Positions 48,873 to 55,311 of a DNA stretch of 64,000 bases are shown piece by piece (position 1 is the stretch's first letter; each line of letters opens with the position of its first letter). Source of the stretch: Candidatus Levyibacteriota bacterium (GTDB lineage Bacteria; Patescibacteria; Microgenomatia; Levybacterales; UBA12049); assembly GCA_016186625.1 (NCBI GenBank), contig JACPLG010000007.1, positions 1 to 64,000 of the forward strand, given 5' to 3'. Made by a program: the position numbers and the translations under genes. Under the pieces are notes generated by a model that was not told the DNA's origin, made no database searches, and saw only the letters and a list, made by a program, of their open reading frames with translations.

Positions 48873-48901
48873 TTGACACCCCACTTATAGGGGCATATGA
48901 T
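48873..48901 (+). promoter_or_regulatory. Promoter of nrdR-nrdJ
   Basis: TTGACA (48873-48878), 17 bp, TATGAT (48896-48901), an almost consensus sigma-70 promoter. A weaker NrdR-box-like half (ACACCCCACTTATAGG, 48876-48891) overlaps the spacer. Upstream, an inverted repeat GTCATTTTTTTACTCG/CGAGGCTAAAAAATGAC (about 48735-48842) flanks the region. Confidence 0.8.
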
Positions 48902-48909
48902 CGATCTTG

Positions 48910-48925
48910 ACACTAGATTTAGTGT
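48910..48925 (+). promoter_or_regulatory. NrdR box
   Basis: ACACTAGATTTAGTGT is an imperfect 16-bp palindrome matching the NrdR consensus (ACACWATATATWGTGT-like). It sits at about +1 to +18 of the promoter, a repressing position, ahead of nrdR and nrdJ. Confidence 0.8.
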
Positions 48926-49008
48926 ATCGGATTTAAGTTCGAGCACAGATCAGTAGAGCACTTTAACTTGCCCTATTTGCTATTTGATATTTACTTTTTA
49001 ATATTTCT

Positions 49009-49458
49009 ATGAAGTGTCCATATTGCGGATCAAAAGATACTGAAGTAGTTGAAACCAGAGACTCGGAAGATTTGGAAACCATTAGGAGGAGACGAAACTG
49101 CGTTAAATGTGAGAAAAGATTTACTACATATGAGCGAGTCGAGAATGTTAATCTGGTTGTTATTAAAAAAGACGGAAGGAGAGAGCAATTTAATAGAGAC
49201 AAGCTCAAAAATGGAATTATTAGATCCTGCGAAAAGACCAAAGTTTCGGTTGAAGACATAGAGAAAATTGTTACAGAAGTTGAAAGAGAACTGCGAGGTG
49301 CAGACTCGGTTGAGGTAGAAAGTAAAAAGATCGGGCAGATGGTTGCGGGCAAATTAAAAAAGTTAGACAAGATAGCATACATCCGTTTTTCAAGTGTATT
49401 TAGAAGATTTGTAGATATTGAAGATTTTGAGAAAGAAGTAAAGAAACTTATTAACTAA
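49009..49458 (+). CDS. nrdR: Transcriptional repressor NrdR
   Basis: 149 residues, the usual length. Represses ribonucleotide reductase genes when dATP is high. Zinc ribbon MKCPYCGSKDTEVVETRDSED...RRRRNCVKCEKRFTTYERVE at the N-terminus, then an ATP-cone (LVVIKKDGRREQFNRDKLKNGIIRSCEKTKVSVEDIEKIV), and the C-terminal YIRFSSVFRRFVDIEDFEKEV. All four zinc Cys are present. Immediately upstream of nrdJ and preceded by an NrdR box, so it is autoregulated in all likelihood. Confidence 0.97.
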   Translation: MKCPYCGSKDTEVVETRDSEDLETIRRRRNCVKCEKRFTTYERVENVNLVVIKKDGRREQFNRDKLKNGIIRSCEKTKVSVEDIEKIVTEVERELRGADSVEVESKKIGQMVAGKLKKLDKIAYIRFSSVFRRFVDIEDFEKEVKKLIN

Positions 49459-49561
49459 GTCAAAAAGCAAAATGCAAAAGTCAAAATTTAAAGTAAAAAG
49501 TAAAAAAGTTTAATAATTTTGAATTGTACTTTTGAGTTTTGATTTTTAACTTTTGAATTTT
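49459..49561. repeat. Family F palindrome between nrdR and nrdJ
   Basis: GTCAAAAAGCAAAATGCAAA, then TTGAGTTTTGATTTTTAACT. It covers the whole intergenic gap and leaves no Shine-Dalgarno in the usual place. Confidence 0.7.
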
Positions 49562-51955
49562 ATGAAATTAGACGGTGTGAGACAAAAAGTATTTTTAGAC
49601 AGATACTCTTTAAAAGATAAAGAGGGAAAACCTCTTGAAAAAACTCCGGATGAGATGTGGCGGCGCGTTGCCAAGGGAATTGCAGGACAGGAAAAGAAAA
49701 GTCTTCAAAAAATCTGGGAGAAGAAATTTTATGATGCTATATCTGGGTTTAAGTTTCTTCCGGGCGGACGAATTCTTGCAGGAGCAGGGACTGGATTTGA
49801 TGTAACTTATTTTAATTGTTTTGTAATTCCTTCCCCAAAAGACTCCCGTGACGGAATTTTAGATAACCTCAAAATCATGATTGAAATTATGGCACGCGGC
49901 GGAGGAGTTGGAATTAATTTATCTTCTCTTCGTCCAAAAGGAGCAAGAGTTAAAAAAGTAAACGGATTTTCCTCAGGCCCTATGAACTGGGCTGAGCTTT
50001 ATTCTTTGGCAACTAAAGATATTATTCAGCAAGGAGGAAGCAGGCGCGGCGCTTTAATGCTTATGCTTCATGATTGGCATCCGGATATTGAGGAGTTCAT
50101 TACTGTTAAAGAAGATCTAAGAAGAATTAACGGCGCAAATCTATCCGTCTGTGTTTCCGATGATTTCATGGAGGCAGTAAAAAATGATTCGGATTGGAAA
50201 CTGGAATTCCCGGATTTGGATGACCCCAAGTATGACAAAAAATGGGATGGAGACTTAAAAGCCTGGAAGGCACGTGGCGGGCGAGTTGTAGTCAAGAAGA
50301 CAGTTAAGGCAAAATACCTCTGGGATCTAATTTGCAGCGCTGCATGGAGATCTGCTGAGCCAGGACTTCACTTTTTGGACAGAAGCAACAAGCGTTCGAA
50401 TACGTATTATTTTGAGCAGTTAATTGCAACCAACCCTTGCGGAGAACAGCCACTTGGGGAGTGGGCGGTTTGTAATCTTGGCGCAATTAATCTCTCAGCC
50501 TATGTACATGGAGGAGAGTTTGATTATAAAAACTTTGGTAAAGATGTAAGAACTGCCATCCGATTTTTAGATAATGTTATTGATGATACATATTATTTTT
50601 ATCCTGAAAATGAAAAAATTGCTAAGGATATCCGCCGAACAGGCCTTGGTATCTTAGGCCTTGCTGACGCTTTAATTAAAATGAAGCTAAGGTACGGCGC
50701 TGCGGAAACAGAAGAGACATTGCGAAAAATCTTTGAGACTTTGCGAGATAATGCGTATGACGCATCAGCTGACATTGCCAAAGAAAAAGGAGCTTTTCCT
50801 AAATTTAAGGCGGCAAAATATCTTAAAGGTTATCATATACAAGCCTTGCCCCAGAAAATTAAAGACAAGATTGCCAGAAATGGAATAAGAAACGCAGTAC
50901 TTCTTACAATTGCGCCAACTGGAACAACCTCTTTAATCTCAGGAGTTTCTTCTGGAGTTGAGCCTGTTTATGAGTTCGAGTTCATAAGACGCGACCGCCT
51001 TGGAGAACACAAAATGTACCATCCTTTGTTTGAAGCATGGAAAAAAAATCACCCAAATGACGTAAAACCGGATTACTTTGTCTCAGCAAATGATCTGACA
51101 CCCGAAGAGCACGTTATGGTGCAATCTATTGCTCAGGAATATATTGATTCTTCAATTTCAAAAACCGTTAACGCGCCCAATGCCCACACCCCGGAGGACG
51201 TCAAAAATCTCTATATGCTGGCTTATGAGCACGGTCTTAAAGGCATTACATATATGAGAGAGGGAAGCAGGGAAGGAGTTTTGTCTAGGGTGAATGATAA
51301 AAAAGACCAGACTTTGGGCAGGCAGGAGTCTGCGCCGGCCACTCTTCCCAAAGAATATGTTAGAGCGCCTCGTCCAATGATGGTTGAAGGAGTTACCTAC
51401 AAAACTCAAACTCCAGTTGGAGATACCTTTATCACTCTAAATCATGATCAAGGGGGAGAACCTTTTGAAGTATTTATAACAATTGGAAAAACAGGATCAG
51501 ATCTTTCTGCAATGGCTGACGCTCTGGGCAGAATGATTTCCCTAAACCTTCGTCTCGCAGGCAACCTGCCGCCGCGCGAGAGGATTAGACAGGTTATATC
51601 ACAGCTCTCAGGAATCGGGGGCGCTCGAAGCGTAGGCTTCGGAGAAAATAGAGTGCGCTCCCTTCCTGATGCTGTTGCCAAGATTTTGGCAAAGCAATAT
51701 GCATTTAGAGTAAATGGTGCTGTTGAAGACAAACTTGCGCCAGGTGTCCTAACACCGGTTGCCACACCGGCGGCAGATTTACCTTCGGAAAAGGAAGAAA
51801 TAACAGTTTTGCAACAACTCCCTTTACAAGAAGGGATTGTAGGTAGTAAAGCAGACACTCATTTATTTGATATTTGTCCTGAATGCGGAGCAGGAGCATT
51901 TGCATATGAAGAAGGTTGCAGGAAATGCTATTCCTGCGGCCACTCTGAATGCTAG
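49562..51955 (+). CDS. nrdJ: Adenosylcobalamin-dependent ribonucleoside reductase (class II)
   Basis: 797 residues from ATG 49562 (a TTG nine bp upstream is in the repeat). Reduces ribonucleotides using a B12-derived radical, without oxygen dependence. Seen: FLPGGRILAGAGTG, YFNCFVIPSPKDSRDGI, ARGGGVGINLSSLRPKGARVKK, NPCGEQPLGEWAVCNLGAINLSAYV (active-site NPCGE and Cys), APTGTTSLISGVSSGVEPVYEF. The C-terminus has DTHLFDICPECGAGAF...CRKCYSCGHSEC, a zinc-ribbon-like redox tail. Follows nrdR, and the B12 uptake and activation genes come next, which fits the cofactor requirement. Confidence 0.97.
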   Translation: MKLDGVRQKVFLDRYSLKDKEGKPLEKTPDEMWRRVAKGIAGQEKKSLQKIWEKKFYDAISGFKFLPGGRILAGAGTGFDVTYFNCFVIPSPKDSRDGILDNLKIMIEIMARGGGVGINLSSLRPKGARVKKVNGFSSGPMNWAELYSLATKDIIQQGGSRRGALMLMLHDWHPDIEEFITVKEDLRRINGANLSVCVSDDFMEAVKNDSDWKLEFPDLDDPKYDKKWDGDLKAWKARGGRVVVKKTVKAKYLWDLICSAAWRSAEPGLHFLDRSNKRSNTYYFEQLIATNPCGEQPLGEWAVCNLGAINLSAYVHGGEFDYKNFGKDVRTAIRFLDNVIDDTYYFYPENEKIAKDIRRTGLGILGLADALIKMKLRYGAAETEETLRKIFETLRDNAYDASADIAKEKGAFPKFKAAKYLKGYHIQALPQKIKDKIARNGIRNAVLLTIAPTGTTSLISGVSSGVEPVYEFEFIRRDRLGEHKMYHPLFEAWKKNHPNDVKPDYFVSANDLTPEEHVMVQSIAQEYIDSSISKTVNAPNAHTPEDVKNLYMLAYEHGLKGITYMREGSREGVLSRVNDKKDQTLGRQESAPATLPKEYVRAPRPMMVEGVTYKTQTPVGDTFITLNHDQGGEPFEVFITIGKTGSDLSAMADALGRMISLNLRLAGNLPPRERIRQVISQLSGIGGARSVGFGENRVRSLPDAVAKILAKQYAFRVNGAVEDKLAPGVLTPVATPAADLPSEKEEITVLQQLPLQEGIVGSKADTHLFDICPECGAGAFAYEEGCRKCYSCGHSEC

Positions 51956-52029
51956 ATGCGAATGCATGCGAATTTTTACTTCGAATTAATTCGAATAGAT
52001 TCGGAATAAAAATTAGTATACATTAGATT

Positions 52030-52180
52030 TCAGTAAGGTTTGGGCAAGCGAGGTTTAATACCTTCACAGTGCCGCTACCGTAAAGTCGGAAAACCACCTT
52101 ACGCTATTTACCCGAGCAGGTTTTTAAACGCGCAAACTTCTCGGGATACCGAAGAACGGGGCAAACGAGGAGTTTTTTTA
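52030..52180 (+). promoter_or_regulatory. Cobalamin riboswitch-like leader
   Basis: Conserved core letters of the cobalamin aptamer can be read in order: TGGGCAAGCGAGG, AATACC, CAGTGCCGCTACCGTAA (cf. ACTGYCCCGCAACGGTAA), then AGTCGGAAAACCACC, resembling the B12 box (AGTCMGGARACCKGCC). Stem GTAAGG/CCTTAC (52033-52038 with 52097-52102) encloses it. A second hairpin CCCGAG/CTCGGG (52111-52116 with 52140-52145) could supply the kissing loop, and T7 (52173-52179) marks a possible terminator. It lies 72 nt before the DUF4430 gene and heads the B12 genes, as expected functionally. Confidence 0.75.
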
Positions 52181-52182
52181 TG

Positions 52183-52251
52183 GTTCGACAGGGACTTCGG
52201 CTGAGCTTAGTCGAATGCCCTGACCATAAATCCTGAGCTTGTCGAAGGATT
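52183..52251. repeat. Family K palindrome (TTCGACAGG/CTTGTCGAAGG) before DUF4430 gene
   Basis: ATGGTTCGACAGGG...CCCTGACCAT encloses an inner hairpin. A second hairpin AATCCTGAGCTTGTCGAAGG+ATT ends 1 nt before the ATG and could mask the start. Related words occur at 18100-18160, 48103-48140, 53640-53670 and 57665-57695. Confidence 0.75.
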
Positions 52252-52626
52252 ATGACAAAAAGAGCAAAGATTTATTTACTTGCCGCTGTAGTTTTCATTT
52301 TAATTTTTAATGTTTTCTTTGGTTTGTTTCTAATGCAAAGAAATACAAAACCTGAGTCAGAAATCAAACCAACTGTTGCCATTCAAAATAATATTTTTTC
52401 TTATAAAGGAGAAGATGGAAAAGACGCACTGACAATTTTGAAAGAGAAAATTAGAGTCGAGGAGTCCTCTTCCGGTTTGGTTATTTCGATAAACAATAGA
52501 AAAGCAGAAGAGGACAATAAAGAGTTTTGGGCATTCTATGTGAATGGGAAAATGGCAGAAGTGGGTCCCTCGGATTATCAAACAAAGGATGGGGATTTGA
52601 TAGAATGGAAAATTCAAAAATATTAA
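52252..52626 (+). CDS. Membrane-anchored DUF4430 (transcobalamin-like) protein
   Basis: 124 residues. One N-terminal TM (about 7-28), short linker, then a DUF4430-like beta domain: DGKDALTILKEKIRVEESSSGLVISINNR, EFWAFYVNGKMAEVGPSDYQTKDGDLIEWKIQ. This W..YVNG......G...y.vkdGD.I.w pattern is the transcobalamin-like C-terminal domain found in B12-binding proteins of Gram-positives. Probably captures cobalamin outside the membrane for the transporter encoded next. Overlaps that gene by 22 bp. Riboswitch upstream. Confidence 0.85.
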   Translation: MTKRAKIYLLAAVVFILIFNVFFGLFLMQRNTKPESEIKPTVAIQNNIFSYKGEDGKDALTILKEKIRVEESSSGLVISINNRKAEEDNKEFWAFYVNGKMAEVGPSDYQTKDGDLIEWKIQKY

Positions 52627-53159
52627 GCATTGAAAAAATAATTTTGCCTGTTGCGATTGTATTGTTCGGAGTATTACTTCGGCTAGTTCCGCATCCTCCA
52701 AACTTTGCTCCAATTGCGGCAATGGCGCTTTTTGGAGGAGCATACATTAGCAAGAGATATGCCTTGATTGTTCCTTTGACTGCGTTATTTTTATCAGACA
52801 TTGTTATTGGATTTCACTCCACAATGCCCTTTGTCTATATTAGTTTTATATTGATCGGACTTGTGGGATTGTGGCTTAGGAAAAGGAGGAGTTTGAAGTG
52901 GGTTCTGGGGGCAACTCTCTTTTCTTCTTTACTTTTTTTTGTAATTACTAACTTTGGAGTTTGGACCGTTGGCGCTTTATATCCCCTGACTTTAGATGGT
53001 TTAATCCGCTGTTTTTATCTTGCTTTGCCTTTTTTCCGAAATACGGTTGTTGGAGATTTGATTTTTGTTGGGTTGTTTTTTGGAAGTTTTGAGCTCGTAT
53101 TAAGGCTATCACAAAGGTTTGTCTATGGCAGGAAAAATTTATACAAGAACAGGAGATAA
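52605..53159 (+). CDS. DUF6580-like ECF transporter S-component candidate (B12 uptake?)
   Basis: 184 residues from ATG 52605. Five to six TM helices: IILPVAIVLFGVLLRLVPHPPNFAPIAAMALFGGAYISKRYALIVPLTALFLSDIVIG, an N-terminal block typical of DUF6580 proteins, small integral proteins assigned to ECF-type S-components. S-components bind a vitamin and dock to EcfA/EcfT, whose genes are not in this window. Context (riboswitch, DUF4430 protein, adenosyltransferase, NrdJ) points to cobalamin. Overlaps the preceding gene by 22 bp and the following one by 35 bp, so all are coupled. Confidence 0.8.
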   Translation: MENSKILSIEKIILPVAIVLFGVLLRLVPHPPNFAPIAAMALFGGAYISKRYALIVPLTALFLSDIVIGFHSTMPFVYISFILIGLVGLWLRKRRSLKWVLGATLFSSLLFFVITNFGVWTVGALYPLTLDGLIRCFYLALPFFRNTVVGDLIFVGLFFGSFELVLRLSQRFVYGRKNLYKNRR

Positions 53160-53682
53160 AGGTAAAACCTCACTTTTTGACGGGAAAAGAGTTTTAAAAT
53201 CTGATAAAAAAGTTGAGGCTTATGGAACCATAGACGAATTAAACAGTGCAATCGGCGCCGCATCGGCGTTTATAAAAGTTCGATCGATCCAAGAGGAACT
53301 TGAAGAAATACAAAACGATCTTTTGGAAATCGGCTCATCTCTTGCAGTTTCCTCAACTTTGCCCGTAGATCAATTATCCAAACGTCCCGAAGAGTTTGAA
53401 AAACTGATAGACAAACTCACCAAAGAGCTCCCGGCCTTAAATCAGTTTATTTTGCCGGGCGGGGGAAAAGGAGGCTCCCTATTACACTTGGCTCGAACAA
53501 TAACCCGCCGGGCAGAGCGGCGCGTTGTTGGCTTATCCAAAAGCGAAAACATTGATCAAACAATAATAACTTACTTAAATCGCCTTTCAGACCTCCTTTT
53601 TACAATGGCGCGTTTCGTTAACCACAAAGAAAACCGCAACGGCTCGCTCAGGGCAAGCGAAAAAATTTGGAGGAAAAAATGA
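53125..53682 (+). CDS. pduO: PduO-type cob(I)alamin adenosyltransferase
   Basis: 185 residues from ATG 53125. Transfers adenosyl from ATP to cob(I)alamin, making coenzyme B12 for NrdJ. Seen: KIYTRTGDKGKTSLFDGKRVLKSDKKVEAYGTIDELNSAIGAA (ATP-binding TRTGDxGxT), FILPGGGKGGSLLHLARTITRRAERRVV, YLNRLSDLLFTMARFVNHKEN: all PduO signature parts. The C-terminal residues after NHKEN (RNGSLRASEKIWRKK) are encoded by repeat-like GGCTCGCTCAGGGCAAGCG. ATGA overlap with the next gene. Confidence 0.95.
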   Translation: MAGKIYTRTGDKGKTSLFDGKRVLKSDKKVEAYGTIDELNSAIGAASAFIKVRSIQEELEEIQNDLLEIGSSLAVSSTLPVDQLSKRPEEFEKLIDKLTKELPALNQFILPGGGKGGSLLHLARTITRRAERRVVGLSKSENIDQTIITYLNRLSDLLFTMARFVNHKENRNGSLRASEKIWRKK

Positions 53683-54860
53683 CAGAAAGAGCAGATATTC
53701 CCCAGTACAACACAGTATTTGACAGCCGGAGATTCGTAGCGCTTATGGCGGAGAGGAGAACAGTTGGGTTTGAAACATCACTTGTTAGAGAGAAAGCTTA
53801 TATTGGGCAGCAATTAAAAACTGATTTAGGAGAAAGACTAGATGTTGCAAAAAGCACATTTGTTTATGAGATAAGAGATGGAAAATTATATGAACCAGGT
53901 AGAGACGAGCCAATGGAGGAAGTGATCAAAAGAGGGATGGGGAGAAATCCAAAAGACAGAGAAAGAGATGCAGCAGAATTGGGTTCATTTACAGGTGTTA
54001 TTCAGGGATTTTTAGCAAAAGAGGATACGCCGGATGGGACTACTGTTCTTGCAGTCTCTCCACGAGGACTGCCGGGCTCTTTTGAGAAAAAAAACTTCTT
54101 TCAGGTTTATGTTAGGGAAGGGGAATATATAATTGGTACAAGGTATTTTTCAGATTTAACCAACGAGGATTATCGAAGAAAAATCATAAGCATAAATCCT
54201 GCTTATTCTACTCTTATACCAGAAAAACCAACAGACGTGGATCTTAAATCAAATCCTATGGTTATTCCGTGTCATCTTGATTATTCAGCAGATCCTGACA
54301 AATTGGCTATGTTTCTTTTGAAAAAAGAAATAGGAATGCCGCAGGAGCAGTTAGATGAGGTATGGGAAGTTGTAACTCCGCTGGTAACAAGTTATACAAA
54401 TACTTTGATAGAAAAACCAGGAGACCTATATTGGCTTGAAATGAATTATAGAGCATTACTTAATGGCGCGCATAAAACCAGCGAGCGAGTATTAGAACAA
54501 AAATTCAACTACGCAGAGTTAACACTGGACGAAAGAGCTCGGACTACTTACTTCGCCTGGACTGGAACACGGATTGAGATCGAAATGCTCGCGGGTGAAG
54601 AAATAAAAATTGGTGGGGGGGCGTGCGGTTCAGGGTCCTGCTCAACGTCATCGGAATCATCATCCGGGGTTTCAGATTCACCCTTGGATAACCTTGACGG
54701 AATGGGGAAAATAAACTTTCGCTGTCCGGATTGCAATGAGCTGAACACCAGAGAGTTATTTAACTATGTAAAGAGTTGTAAAAATTGCGGAAGTGATAAA
54801 GTACTTCCTCCCAGCCTAAGAGGCAAGATTTTTCAGCTGGGCCAAATGATGAACCAATAA
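53679..54860 (+). CDS. Zinc-ribbon protein of unknown function co-transcribed with pduO
   Basis: 393 residues from ATG 53679, preceded by GGAGG at 5-7 nt spacing and overlapping the pduO stop as ATGA. Soluble. The N-terminal ~300 residues are globular (FETSLVREKAYIGQQLKTDLGERLD, FFQVYVREGEYIIGTRYFSDLTNEDYRRKI) without a recognisable domain. A Gly/Ser/Cys linker (GGGACGSGSCSTSS) and a C-terminal zinc ribbon (FRCPDCNELNTRELFNYVKSCKNCGSDKVLPPS) follow. Coupling to pduO hints at a link with B12 or RNR, but the gene may simply be carried along. Confidence 0.7.
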   Translation: MTERADIPQYNTVFDSRRFVALMAERRTVGFETSLVREKAYIGQQLKTDLGERLDVAKSTFVYEIRDGKLYEPGRDEPMEEVIKRGMGRNPKDRERDAAELGSFTGVIQGFLAKEDTPDGTTVLAVSPRGLPGSFEKKNFFQVYVREGEYIIGTRYFSDLTNEDYRRKIISINPAYSTLIPEKPTDVDLKSNPMVIPCHLDYSADPDKLAMFLLKKEIGMPQEQLDEVWEVVTPLVTSYTNTLIEKPGDLYWLEMNYRALLNGAHKTSERVLEQKFNYAELTLDERARTTYFAWTGTRIEIEMLAGEEIKIGGGACGSGSCSTSSESSSGVSDSPLDNLDGMGKINFRCPDCNELNTRELFNYVKSCKNCGSDKVLPPSLRGKIFQLGQMMNQ

Positions 54861-54926
54861 TTCTTGTTAGGAATTTGTTAGGATTTTTTCAATTAATCTA
54901 GCTTTGTTGTGGTATCATAGTTGTGT

Positions 54927-55274
54927 ATGGAAGACAAAAGAAAAGTTCCAGTTGGTGTAACACCTAGCCTGAATACAGAAGGAGCACCTGTAACAACAGG
55001 TCCAAGTCCTGATATTACAGAGTTTGTGAAACCTACCCATGGTGAGGCAGAGGTTCCTATAACTCTTCAAGGTTATATAAAACAAAATCCAGTAGCTAAA
55101 TTACCTAATGCTCCGGGAATGGAGCCAGTTCCTCCAGTTTTTGAGAGTTTAGAATCAATTCGGGGGAATGTGATTCCGATTAAGCAATTAAGAGAGAAGA
55201 GTGAAGGAGATGCAGAAAGCGGAGCTGCTGATTTAGCAAGAGTTAGAAAAAGACAGCTTAATAGAGCTGCTTAG
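54927..55274 (+). CDS. Small low-complexity protein of unknown function
   Basis: 115 residues from ATG 54927. Pro/Thr/Val-rich N-terminus (GVTPSLNTEGAPVTTGPSPD), then a short motif-like stretch (VPITLQGYIKQNPVAKLPNAPGMEPVPPVFESLESIR), and a basic helical end. Mostly disordered in appearance. No family recognised. TATCAT 8 nt upstream is a candidate -10. It lies 37 bp upstream of the coupling ATPase gene and may be in an operon with it. Confidence 0.55.
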   Translation: MEDKRKVPVGVTPSLNTEGAPVTTGPSPDITEFVKPTHGEAEVPITLQGYIKQNPVAKLPNAPGMEPVPPVFESLESIRGNVIPIKQLREKSEGDAESGAADLARVRKRQLNRAA

Positions 55275-55311
55275 GGACGGTTTTAATCTGTACGGATTCC
55301 TGTTTAACATT

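Noticed and set aside
49459..49561. B12 riboswitch directly before nrdJ
   Set aside because: The gap is an A/T palindromic repeat with none of the cobalamin aptamer core; the aptamer-like sequence lies after nrdJ.
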